Of a stretch of 64,000 nucleotides of DNA, positions 48,284 to 56,645 are shown in pieces. The DNA comes from Rhodobacterales bacterium. Its GTDB lineage: Bacteria; Pseudomonadota; Alphaproteobacteria; Rhizobiales; Stappiaceae. A program made the position numbers and the translations under genes. Each line of letters begins with the position of its first letter. Within the stretch, counting starts at the first letter, position 1. The DNA lies in assembly GCA_008107755.1 (NCBI GenBank), contig VIRH01000124.1, positions 62,001 through 126,000 of the forward strand. Reading direction: 5' to 3'. Under the pieces are notes generated by a model. The model did not search any database, was not told the DNA's origin, and saw only the letters and a program-made list of their open reading frames with translations.

Positions 48284-49303
48284 TTAGCGCACCGGCGGAG
48301 CGTACATGAAGCCGCCTTTGTTCCACAGCGCGTTTACGCCGCGAGAGATACCGAGCGGAGTATCCGGACCGACGTTCGCATCGAAGCTTTCGGAGTAGTT
48401 ACCGACGGACTTGATGATGTTGTAAGCCCAGTCATTCGGGATGCCGATCGCTTCGCCGAACGAACCTTCAACACCCAGAAGGCGCTTGACGGACGGGTTG
48501 TCGGAAGACTTCATCTCATCGACGTTCTCGGACGTGACGCCAAGCTCTTCAGCGTTGATCATTGCGTTGAGCGTCCACTTTGCAATGTTGAACCACTCGT
48601 CGTCACCCTGACGGACGACCGGGCCGAGCGGCTCCTTGGAGATGATTTCCGGCAGGACCATGTGGTCGCCCGGATTGGCCAGCTTCAGACGCTGAGCGTA
48701 GAGACCGGAAGCATCTGTGGTGTAGACGTCGCAACGGCCGGCATCATATGCGCCCACGACTTCGTCGGCCTTTTCGAAGGCGACGATTTCATACGGCATG
48801 TTGTTGGCACGGAAGTAGTCGGCAACGTTCAGCTCGGTGGTCGTGCCGGTGTTGGTGCAAACGGATGCGCCAGACAGCTCCAGAGCGGAGGTCACGCCAA
48901 GATCCTTGCGAACCATGAAGCCCTGACCATCGTAGTAGTTCACGCCGGCAAAGTTCAGACCAAGCTGGGTGTCGCGGGACATCGTCCAGGTGGTGTTGCG
49001 CGACAAAACGTCAACTTCGCCGGACTGCAGGGCAGTGAAGCGTTCTTTTGCGGAGAGCGGAGTGAATTTCACTGCGGACGCATCGCCGAACACTGCAGCT
49101 GCCATTGCACGGCAGTAGTCAACATCGAGGCCAGTCCAGTTCCCCTGAGAATCCGGATTGGAAAAACCCGGCAGACCCTGGCTCACGCCACACTGGATGA
49201 AACCTTTTGCTTTGACGTCTTCCAGCGTCGTTGCACCGGCAGCCGTCGTCGCGACGACACCCAAAGCAGCGCCGAGTACGAGCGGAAGGATTTTTTTTGA
49301 CAT
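48284..49303 (-). CDS. aapJ: General L-amino acid ABC transporter substrate-binding protein AapJ
   Basis: The 339 aa periplasmic binding protein has a signal peptide MSKKILPLVLGAALGVVATT with cleavage after AAGA. The mature domain has the bacterial solute-binding family 3 pattern: VKAKGFIQCGVSQGLPGFS, NWTGLDVDYCRAMAAAVFG, FTPLSAKERFTALQSGEVD and the hinge segment GASVCTNTGTTTELN. Aap systems import a broad range of L-amino acids. First gene of aapJQMP. Confidence 0.95.
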   Translation of the reverse strand: MSKKILPLVLGAALGVVATTAAGATTLEDVKAKGFIQCGVSQGLPGFSNPDSQGNWTGLDVDYCRAMAAAVFGDASAVKFTPLSAKERFTALQSGEVDVLSRNTTWTMSRDTQLGLNFAGVNYYDGQGFMVRKDLGVTSALELSGASVCTNTGTTTELNVADYFRANNMPYEIVAFEKADEVVGAYDAGRCDVYTTDASGLYAQRLKLANPGDHMVLPEIISKEPLGPVVRQGDDEWFNIAKWTLNAMINAEELGVTSENVDEMKSSDNPSVKRLLGVEGSFGEAIGIPNDWAYNIIKSVGNYSESFDANVGPDTPLGISRGVNALWNKGGFMYAPPVR

Positions 49304-49888
49304 GGATATGCAGCCTTTATTTGTTACCCATATTTATTACGTCGGGCTTCCACGGATATGATCTTCTTCGTCTCTCTCTACGGACGAAAGTCAGCCTTGG
49401 CAGCTGGTTCCTCCAGACCATATCCGGCCCACCCGACGCGACCATACGATTGCATTTAGCTGTTCGGGTCAAGTACTTGCTGAAGAGATCTCGTCAAATT
49501 TCTCTAGGTTCGAGCGGTTCGTGAGTTGCTGTGACGCACAAATAGTGAACATGGCTAAAACGAAATCAACCAATGCCTAAAAAGAGTTCACACTGGTTAC
49601 TACCGTAGAGATGCGCGCCACTTCGCCAGCAGAATTCCTCCTCCTGCATGTCCTCACAATTCCGAGAGACGAATTATTTCAGGCGAACAAGATTAAACTA
49701 AAGTGTAATCGGTCAAGGCAGGTGCCAGGCGCATACCACACGTCCACTGCCGTCCTTCACTGATCCGGAATCAAAACTGGAAAAGAGTGCCCGCTCTCTT
49801 GTAAGCGTGTGGAAGCGTCCCGTGTCGCGGCGCACAGTCGAGTGCCCCGAACGATATACCCCCAACCCTACAGAACTTCCGAGAAGAG
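49304..49888. other. Divergent promoter region between aapJ and metC
   Basis: 585 bases with no gene I can support. It holds the start regions of aapJ (minus) and metC (plus). A short AAGAG/CTCTT stem lies about 90 bases before metC. I looked for a SAM-II riboswitch before metC and did not find its conserved blocks. Confidence 0.6.
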
Positions 49889-51070
49889 ATGTCAAAACCA
49901 GATACCGAAAAATCGCTCAAGCCTGACACGGTGCTCACGCACGCCGGACTGGACCCACGAGGTTTTCATGGCTTCGTCAACCCGCCAGTCGTTCATGCCT
50001 CGACCGTCCTTTATCCCGATATCGAAACCATGCTGACGGGCGGACAGACATATTCCTATGGCCGACGCGGGACACCGACGAGCAAATCTCTGGAAGCTGC
50101 GATCCGTGAACTGGAAGGTGCCGCAGGCGTGCATCTCGCCAATTCCGGTCTCAATGCGATTGCCCTTGCGCTTCTGTCATGCGTTTCCGCAGGCGATCAC
50201 CTTCTGATCGCAGATACCGCATACGGGCCGACCCGCCACTTCGCGGACACCGTCCTGCCCGGCTTTGGCGTTTCGGTGGAATATTACGACCCTGCCCTTG
50301 GCAGCGACATCAGGTCCCTGTTCCGGGAGGAAACCAAGGCAATCTTCACGGAAAGCCCGGGATCTCTGACGTTTGAAATGCAGGACATTCCCGCCATCGC
50401 CAAGGCTGCGGCGGAAATTGGGGCTCTTGTGCTCGTCGACAACACCTGGGCAAGCCCGCTTTACTGCCAGCCGCTGGCCCTCGGCGCGGATCTGTCCATT
50501 CAGGCGGGGACCAAATATCTGGTCGGCCACTCGGATGCAATGCTGGGGACGATTGCCGCGAACGAGCGCGCCTGGCCGAAACTCGATGCCTTGCATGGGG
50601 CAATCGGCACCCATGTCGCGCCCGACGACGTCTATCTGGGAATGCGCGGACTGCGGACGCTGTCCGTGCGACTGGAGCGCCACGCGAAGAACTGCCTCCA
50701 GGTGATCGACTGGCTGAAGGACCAGCCTCAGATTGGCAATATCCGCTATCCTGCGCTCGAAAGTGACCCCGGCCATGCATTGTGGAAGCGCGACTTTTCC
50801 GGAAGCTCCGGCCTGTTCTCGTTCGATTTCATCGAGGGAACCAGCCAGGAGCAGCAGCATGCGTTTCTCGATGCGCTGACCCTTTTCGGCCTCGGTTATT
50901 CCTGGGGTGGTTTCGAGAGCCTGGCAATCCCTGTGTCCCTGGATGGAATGCGCACAGTTACGCCGTTGGACAAGAACAGAATGTCCGTGCGCCTGCACAT
51001 TGGCCTCGAGGATCCGGAAGATCTCGTCAACGACATCGCCGTAGCACTCAAAAAGGCTTTCGGCGCCTGA
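49889..51070 (+). CDS. metC: Cystathionine beta-lyase
   Basis: A PLP enzyme that cleaves cystathionine to homocysteine, pyruvate and ammonia in methionine synthesis. 393 aa. N-terminal VHASTVLYPDIETM, the YGRRGTPTSKSLEAAI segment of the tetramer active site, FTESPGSLTFEMQDIP, PLP Lys in IQAGTKYLVGHSDAM, and the C-terminal SLGYSWGG-like segment FGLGYSWGGFESL with the carboxylate-binding Arg in KNRMSVRLHIGLE. GAGAAGAG precedes ATG 49889. Monocistronic, with its own terminator. Confidence 0.94.
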   Translation: MSKPDTEKSLKPDTVLTHAGLDPRGFHGFVNPPVVHASTVLYPDIETMLTGGQTYSYGRRGTPTSKSLEAAIRELEGAAGVHLANSGLNAIALALLSCVSAGDHLLIADTAYGPTRHFADTVLPGFGVSVEYYDPALGSDIRSLFREETKAIFTESPGSLTFEMQDIPAIAKAAAEIGALVLVDNTWASPLYCQPLALGADLSIQAGTKYLVGHSDAMLGTIAANERAWPKLDALHGAIGTHVAPDDVYLGMRGLRTLSVRLERHAKNCLQVIDWLKDQPQIGNIRYPALESDPGHALWKRDFSGSSGLFSFDFIEGTSQEQQHAFLDALTLFGLGYSWGGFESLAIPVSLDGMRTVTPLDKNRMSVRLHIGLEDPEDLVNDIAVALKKAFGA

Positions 51071-51131
51071 TATTCCGTCGCGCGGAGCCATGACAAGCAA
51101 CGTCTGGTTCCGCACACTGACACCTGAGAAC

Positions 51132-51169
51132 AAAAGCGCCCCGGCTGTTTCCAACCGGGGCGCTTTTTT
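51132..51169 (+). terminator. Intrinsic terminator of metC
   Basis: Stem AAAAGCGCCCCGG / CCGGGGCGCTTTT with a 10-base loop and seven T, 62 bp after the stop. The following 247 bases up to the GT2 gene show no gene. Confidence 0.93.
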
Positions 51170-51416
51170 ATTTCACGTCTGCTGGCTCAGCCTCTTTTCG
51201 GAAGATTGAATAATCGTGCCTTTCCTTGAAGATTAGACGATCTTAGCGAATTAGATCGGCAGCAAGCTCCCCCGACCGAAAGGAACGAGAAGGCCACCGG
51301 CGTGCTGGAGCTCCCTACCCGCTCTTAAGTCGAGCACTGGATGACAAAAGCCATCCGCGAGGCCTATCCAATAGAAGCTGGAAGCGGTCAGCAGCCGCCC
51401 GCCCCATCAGGCGCAG

Positions 51417-52178
51417 TCAGGTCAACGGCCGGACGGCTGGAATGTTCTTGCGGCGCCTGCGCAGCCACCACACACCGAAAAGATCGAGGACGCCGACGAG
51501 GGCCCGATCGAAGATCCCGTATTTCGAAGAGCCGTGCCGACGCTGGCGGTCCTGAACGTCGATATGGACGACGCCGTACCCTTCCCGAATGACAAGTGCA
51601 GGCAGGAAACGGTGCCAGCTGTCAAAATAGGGTATCTGAAGAAAGACGTCCCTGCGGAGTGCCTTCAGGCCACAGCCGCTGTCACGCGTATTATCCTTCA
51701 GAATTGCACCACGCAGCTTGTTGGCAAACTTCGAAGCATAGCGCTTTGCGAGACTCGCCTTTCGTCCAAGGCGCTGCCCTGCTGCAAGGGCGACGGATGG
51801 CCCTGCGCTTTCCAGCGCGTCCAGCATCTGGGGAATATAGGCAGGATTGTTCTCACCGTCCCCATCGATCGTGGCAACGATATCTCCGCGTGCATTGAGC
51901 ACCCCAGTCCGAACGGCACAGCTTTGCCCGCATGGCTTTTCGTGCCGGATGGGCCGCAGCCAATCATGGGTGGCGGCATAGTCCTGCAGAACGATGTCGG
52001 TCCCGTCGCTGGAGCCGTCATCCACAACGATGACTTCGAAAGTCCGCCCGACCAGCGCCGTCTCGATCTCGTCGAGAAGAATCGGCAGATTCTGAGCCTC
52101 GTCCTTGGCCGGTACCACCACGGTCACGGCAGTCGAGCCCCGGTCGGAAGCTACCGTTTCCAGAAAACTCTGTGTCAT
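51417..52178 (-). CDS. Glycosyltransferase family 2 (polyprenyl-phosphate sugar synthase type)
   Basis: A 253 aa GT-A enzyme. VTVVVPAKDEAQNLPILL at the N-terminus, EVIVVDDGSSDGT with the nucleotide-binding Asp residues, VATIDGDGENNP (DxD-type metal site), and RHGSSKYG near the C-terminus, which is characteristic of dolichol/undecaprenyl-phosphate sugar synthases (DPM1, ArnC, rhizobial RgtE). It has no long C-terminal membrane helices. It should load a sugar from a nucleotide sugar onto a polyprenyl phosphate for the GT39 enzyme encoded upstream. Overlaps the PAP2 gene by 4 bp. Confidence 0.88.
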   Translation of the reverse strand: MTQSFLETVASDRGSTAVTVVVPAKDEAQNLPILLDEIETALVGRTFEVIVVDDGSSDGTDIVLQDYAATHDWLRPIRHEKPCGQSCAVRTGVLNARGDIVATIDGDGENNPAYIPQMLDALESAGPSVALAAGQRLGRKASLAKRYASKFANKLRGAILKDNTRDSGCGLKALRRDVFLQIPYFDSWHRFLPALVIREGYGVVHIDVQDRQRRHGSSKYGIFDRALVGVLDLFGVWWLRRRRKNIPAVRPLT

Positions 52179-53086
52179 GCGCCTGTCCGTTCTGTCTTGT
52201 CGCCCGCTGAGCCTTCCGGCAGGACACGCTTGGTGCCGCGTTGTCCGCATAGGACCTGCCAGACGGTGCGAACGCACGCGCGGGCAGACCGAGAATTCAT
52301 GTTCGGCCTGATTTTGCCCGAAGACGAGATGTGAAAGCCGATCCTCCGATGCGCCAGAGCCCTGATAGTAAAGAAGGTGAAGGTGATGCCGAGCAGCGTG
52401 CCGGCAACCACATCGCTCGGATAATGAGCGCCAACCATGACGCGGCTGAATGCTGTCCAGAAACCGGCAACGATGATCAGCCAGCGGTAGGAGGGGAAAA
52501 TGAAGGCAAGCGCCGTTGCGAGCGCCGCAACCGTCGTGGAATGCCCGGACGGAAAGCTCGTGTATGTGCCGTCGAACGCGAAGAAATCGAACCGCACCGG
52601 CCCCACTTCCTCATAAAGCTTCGGGCGCGCCCGCCCCAGCGTCCACTTGAAAGCGATCGCAAGAAGCCCGGTGGCAGCAACACTGTAGAAGATGAAGGCG
52701 CAATAGGTGAACACTGCGCCGATGGTCATGCGCAACCGGAAGGCATACCGACTGGCATCAAGCGCCAGCAGGAACAGGCAGACCACCCCCGTGGACACAA
52801 GTATCCAGTCGGCCTTGCCGAAATCAGTGAACGTGGAAAAGGCCCGGCGGTATTCGTTCGGCAGTGAGCGCAGCCACGGATAGGTCGGAATGTCGAAAAC
52901 GACTACGGCGATCCCGACCGTCAGCAGCAGAACGGCAAGGATATCCTGCGGCCGCTGGCCCGGCGGAAGCGGGTCGACATTGTGCCGTGTACGGTCCTTG
53001 CGGCCAGCGAATAGCATCATGGCCCGCCGCACATTCCCGCGCATGCGCGCGAGTATCCGCCAGACAGATTTATTGCTGTTCGTCAT
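52175..53086 (-). CDS. PAP2-family lipid phosphatase
   Basis: A 303 aa membrane phosphatase with six predicted helices. The three PAP2 motifs are present: KWTLGRARPK (KX6RP), SFPSGHSTT (PSGH) and RVMVGAHYPSDVVAG (SRX5HX3D with the catalytic His). Candidates are an undecaprenyl-pyrophosphate phosphatase or an LpxE/LpxF-like lipid A phosphatase; being between GT2 and GT39 genes favours a role in envelope lipid carrier or lipid A remodelling. I start at ATG 53086, so the gene overlaps the end of the GT39 gene by 17 bp. Confidence 0.88.
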   Translation of the reverse strand: MTNSNKSVWRILARMRGNVRRAMMLFAGRKDRTRHNVDPLPPGQRPQDILAVLLLTVGIAVVVFDIPTYPWLRSLPNEYRRAFSTFTDFGKADWILVSTGVVCLFLLALDASRYAFRLRMTIGAVFTYCAFIFYSVAATGLLAIAFKWTLGRARPKLYEEVGPVRFDFFAFDGTYTSFPSGHSTTVAALATALAFIFPSYRWLIIVAGFWTAFSRVMVGAHYPSDVVAGTLLGITFTFFTIRALAHRRIGFHISSSGKIRPNMNSRSARACVRTVWQVLCGQRGTKRVLPEGSAGDKTERTGA

Positions 53087-54923
53087 TGCCGTTATCTGTA
53101 CCCGAACCGATTTCAGCGCGCTGATATAGGGCGATGTCGATGTCGTCACCACCATTGATATTGAGGCCGTCTACCCTCTTTCGAACCTCTGGCACAAGTC
53201 CCAACTCCTTCGCTGCGGCCAAAAACGCGGGTTCTTCCCTGCTTTCCACCAAGGCGACCCTGCAGTCACTGGCACTTTCGCCCTCCGGAGCCGACAGAAA
53301 TTCGGCTGCGCCCTTCGGCGAAACGATGCGCGTGCCCGTTCCTTCCAGAAAAATGAAGCTCGGCTCGTGGAAGCCCGCGGTGACGACGTGGCGATTGTCG
53401 TGATCAGCGCAACCTGGAACGGTATCCAGGGCTGCCACAAGCCGAGGACTGACCCAGATCGGTTTCAGGGAAGGACCAACGAAGCCCCAGAAACCGATTG
53501 CGACGCAGATGGCAGTGGCAATTGTGCCCGCAAAGGCGTTGATCGACGGGCCACGGAGCAGCTTTCCCGCCGCAAAAACGGAAAGTACCGCCCCGATCAC
53601 CATGATGACCGCGCCCGGAGGCGACGGCCAGATCCCAAGTGCGACCGGACCCACAAAGGATGCGAACGCGAGGCCAACAGGTGGCGCCGCCAGCAGAAGC
53701 GCGCCGATCCTACGCAACCATTTGTCCGTATCCAGCCCTGCGCCCTCGACCATTGCAGCCGAAACGGCAAGCGCCAGGGCAGGAAGAACCGGCAGCGTGT
53801 AGTGCGGAAGTTTGGTCGCCACGAGTTCAAAGACGATCCAGCTCGGAAAGAACCATGCCGCGGCAAAGAGCATCAGGGGGCTCTTGCGCTCGCGGTAGAT
53901 CAATGGGACCGCAATCAGGAAAAAGGCGGGCAAAGGCCAGAAGGTTCCAAGCATGGCGCCCAGGTGCGTCAGCGGCGGAGCGCCGTGCCCCTCCTGCCCC
54001 TGCCCGACCTTTCCAAGGAGATCACGTCCGATTGCCTCGGTGAAGAAGGTTCCGTCTGTCGCTACCCAGATCGCGATGAACCAGGGCGAGATCAGCAAGA
54101 TCAGCCAGACAAAGCCAAGGATCGGAGACGCCGCCTTGAACCAGGCGGCCTTTCGACCGAACAGCATCAGCCCCGCTACGGTAAAGCCGACGACCATGAG
54201 TGAGACAGGCCCCTTGATCAGCACGCCGGCAGCGAGCGATGTCCAGAAGAGGAAAGAGAGCCCCCAGAGCCGTTCCCGCCTGTCCTTGAGCCAGATTCGC
54301 GCCAATGCCCCTTGTGCCATCACGATCGTCGCGAACAGCATGGCATCGGTCTTCGCCAGACGCGCCTCCACCCCGACAATGATAGCCATCGCCACGAACC
54401 CGCCCACCAGCAAGGCCCCGGCCGGGCCCATGAAAGCGCGCGCCATCCAGAAGCTGGCAAGAGCGCTGAGGATTGCCCCGACGATTGACGGCAGGCGATA
54501 TGTCCACAGTGGCGCATCGGCGCCGTGCCCCGTAAGCTTTACCGCGGCGGCCTGCAGCCAGTAGATGCCGACCGGCTTCTTGTAGCGCGGCTCATCCTGG
54601 AAGCGAATGTCTACATAGTTGTCGGTCTCGAGCATCTGCTTCGTCGCCTGGGTGAACCTGGGCTCGTCGCGGTCGAGCGGCGGCACTGTCCACTGCCCTG
54701 GAACAAACAAGGCAAGGCTCAGGAAAAGCAGGACGAATGGCGCTGTCAGATCATGGCCGAACATGCGAAGCCATATCGGCTTTCGGAACTCGGTTGCACG
54801 GTGGTTGCCGGTTTCTCCAGCTTTCCCGGCACCGTCTTTGGATTTGGCGGCAGCCTGGCCGAGAGCGGTCTCATCATTCACGTCGCCGCTCTTATCCGGA
54901 TGAGGTTCGTTTCTTTCTGCCAT
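53070..54923 (-). CDS. Glycosyltransferase family 39 / ArnT-like membrane protein
   Basis: A 617 aa integral membrane glycosyltransferase with about 11-12 helices and a periplasmic C-terminal domain. After a 50-residue charged cytosolic start comes PPLDRDEPRFTQATKQML, the acidic first-loop motif of GT39/ArnT enzymes that accepts the polyprenyl-phosphate sugar, and DEPRYKKPVGIYWLQAAAV. Relatives transfer aminoarabinose or galacturonic acid to lipid A. First gene of the GT39-PAP2-GT2 operon. Confidence 0.9.
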   Translation of the reverse strand: MAERNEPHPDKSGDVNDETALGQAAAKSKDGAGKAGETGNHRATEFRKPIWLRMFGHDLTAPFVLLFLSLALFVPGQWTVPPLDRDEPRFTQATKQMLETDNYVDIRFQDEPRYKKPVGIYWLQAAAVKLTGHGADAPLWTYRLPSIVGAILSALASFWMARAFMGPAGALLVGGFVAMAIIVGVEARLAKTDAMLFATIVMAQGALARIWLKDRRERLWGLSFLFWTSLAAGVLIKGPVSLMVVGFTVAGLMLFGRKAAWFKAASPILGFVWLILLISPWFIAIWVATDGTFFTEAIGRDLLGKVGQGQEGHGAPPLTHLGAMLGTFWPLPAFFLIAVPLIYRERKSPLMLFAAAWFFPSWIVFELVATKLPHYTLPVLPALALAVSAAMVEGAGLDTDKWLRRIGALLLAAPPVGLAFASFVGPVALGIWPSPPGAVIMVIGAVLSVFAAGKLLRGPSINAFAGTIATAICVAIGFWGFVGPSLKPIWVSPRLVAALDTVPGCADHDNRHVVTAGFHEPSFIFLEGTGTRIVSPKGAAEFLSAPEGESASDCRVALVESREEPAFLAAAKELGLVPEVRKRVDGLNINGGDDIDIALYQRAEIGSGTDNGNDEQQ

Positions 54924-55124
54924 GAATTACCGCTTTCGCCGCCTTCCGTTGCCGCGCGTCCGCCTGACACGATCTGGAGCAGCTGAAGACCCTGAGCCTG
55001 TACGCGCTGCCCTGGCGCTTTTCCTACATGAGCTTTTCAAAAAGGGAAACCAGTGCTTGCTCTGTCATCATGCTCGGCTATCGTCGCCCCACTTGATCAT
55101 GAACCTGAGTCTTCGAGAATTCCA

Positions 55125-55961
55125 ATGGCACTGATTGCGCATCTGACCGATCTTCATCTTCGCCCGAAAGGGCTTGCCTGCTACCGCGTGTCGGATACGA
55201 ACATGCTAGCAGAGCGCGCCATCATGTCTTTGCGCGCACAACCCCACAAGATCGACGCAGTGGTGCTGACGGGTGATCTGACGGACGGTAATGATCCACG
55301 GGAATATGCTCTTGCGCGACAGCTCCTCGCGCGCCTCGATGCGCCCGTCTATCTGATCCCGGGCAACCACGACGGCAGCGACGCCATGCGCCGGGAGATG
55401 TCAGGCTTTCCCGGTCTCGCAGATCGGGCCGAGGGCAAGATCTTCTATACCTCGGATATCGGCACCTTGCGCCTGATTGCGCTCGACACCCACATTCCCG
55501 GACAACCACACGGAAAACTCGGACAGGAACAGCTCGCCTGGCTGGACGACGCCTTGAGAGCGTCCAACAAACCGACCATCATCGCGCTCCATCACCCACC
55601 TACACTTTCCGGCATAGCGCATATGGACAAGATAGGGTTGCTGGATGCAGCGGCTTTCGGCGAAGTCATTGCTCCGCACGCCCATATTGAGCGCCTTCTG
55701 TGCGGTCATGTCCACCGGCCGATCGTTGCCAGCTTCGCGGGCAAGATCATGACACTTTCCCCAAGCACGGCGCATCAGGTGCAGCTCGACCTCAACGAGG
55801 ATGGTCCGGCGATGTTCAATTTCGAACCTGCAGCCTATTTCCTTCACCACCACACGCCGGAAACAGGCCTTCTTACCCACATGGCGTATGTCGAGACATA
55901 TCCCGGCCCCTACCACTTCTACTCCGACGAAGGCGTCGTCTGGCCAGGAGACGAGAATTGA
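55125..55961 (+). CDS. Metallophosphoesterase (CpdA-like class III)
   Basis: A 278 aa dinuclear-metal phosphoesterase. All motifs are visible: HLTDLHL, LTGDLTDGND, IPGNHDGSD, ALHHPPT and CGHVHRPI. The order and length match the CpdA (3',5'-cAMP phosphodiesterase) branch, but many relatives have other substrates. I start at ATG 55125 (MALIAHLTDLHL); an in-frame ATG at 55053 gives a non-conserved extension. Its stop overlaps the next start by one base, so the two are coupled. Confidence 0.88.
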   Translation: MALIAHLTDLHLRPKGLACYRVSDTNMLAERAIMSLRAQPHKIDAVVLTGDLTDGNDPREYALARQLLARLDAPVYLIPGNHDGSDAMRREMSGFPGLADRAEGKIFYTSDIGTLRLIALDTHIPGQPHGKLGQEQLAWLDDALRASNKPTIIALHHPPTLSGIAHMDKIGLLDAAAFGEVIAPHAHIERLLCGHVHRPIVASFAGKIMTLSPSTAHQVQLDLNEDGPAMFNFEPAAYFLHHHTPETGLLTHMAYVETYPGPYHFYSDEGVVWPGDEN

Positions 55962-56503
55962 TGCAAAGACTTTCCACGACGAGACGCGCCTTCGGAGCCC
56001 TGATGCTCCTGTCACTCGGGCTGGCCAACTGCGGAGCGCTTCCAGGAGGTGGCGAGCTTGAGGAAAAGACGGTTCTCACTGATCAGCCGGTTGACAAGAG
56101 CCAGATGCTGTCGCTCATCAACTCCTACCGAGAACAGAATGGCCTCCCCCCGCTGAAACATGATCCGGCGCTTGATGCCGTTTCCCAGAAAATGGCCCGC
56201 CACATTGCCCAGAGGGACAGCATGGACACCTGGGCGCACAGTGCTTTCGGCTTGTCCCAGCGGCTCGACAAGGCACGATATGCGAACTATGCAGGCGCGG
56301 AAAATCTCGGTGCGGGTTATGCAGACCTGACCGCTGCGTTCAGTGGCTGGCAGGGCTCTGCCGGCCACAACAAGAACCTCCTGAACCCGTATGTGACCCG
56401 TGTTGGCATTGCACGCACCAACAGAAATACGGGAAAATGGCGAATCTTCTGGGTCATGACGCTCTCCCGCCCGCGAGAAGACGGCCGACCGACACCCCGC
56501 TGA
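55961..56503 (+). CDS. CAP/SCP-domain lipoprotein
   Basis: A 180 aa protein with a lipoprotein signal: basic MQRLSTTRRAFG, hydrophobic stretch and lipobox LANC with Cys near residue 28. The CAP domain follows: LINSYREQNGLPPLKHDP, KMARHIAQRDSM with the next His in TWAHS, YAGAENLGAGY and HNKNLLNPYVTRVGIA. CAP proteins in bacteria are exported proteins of largely unknown activity. It is co-translated with the phosphoesterase gene (TGATG junction). Confidence 0.9.
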   Translation: MQRLSTTRRAFGALMLLSLGLANCGALPGGGELEEKTVLTDQPVDKSQMLSLINSYREQNGLPPLKHDPALDAVSQKMARHIAQRDSMDTWAHSAFGLSQRLDKARYANYAGAENLGAGYADLTAAFSGWQGSAGHNKNLLNPYVTRVGIARTNRNTGKWRIFWVMTLSRPREDGRPTPR

Positions 56504-56505
56504 AG

Positions 56506-56530
56506 AAAAAAGGCGGGGATCCCCCCGCCT
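56506..56530 (-). terminator. Terminator facing the ycaO gene
   Basis: Stem AGGCGGGG / CCCCGCCT with a 4-base loop; on the minus strand it is followed by six T. It ends the ycaO transcript about 115 bp after the stop and could also form a hairpin at the end of the CAP gene. Confidence 0.82.
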
Positions 56531-56645
56531 GAAAGTTTATTCCAGAGATAGAACAGCCCAGTCGCCGTCCGGACCCTCGCACCCATAATACCTGAATACG
56601 ATAGTCATATTTTTGATACCGCGGCCGAATTGCGCTGTCAAACAT

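Noticed and set aside
49304-49888. SAM-II riboswitch upstream of metC
   Set aside because: Expected from the pathway in alphaproteobacteria, but the conserved pseudoknot blocks are not visible.
56454-56645. Small frames just after ycaO (63 aa, and a 23 aa frame ending at 56537)
   Set aside because: The 63 aa frame runs through the terminator hairpin; the 23 aa frame lacks a ribosome site. Considered as an extra precursor peptide but unsupported.
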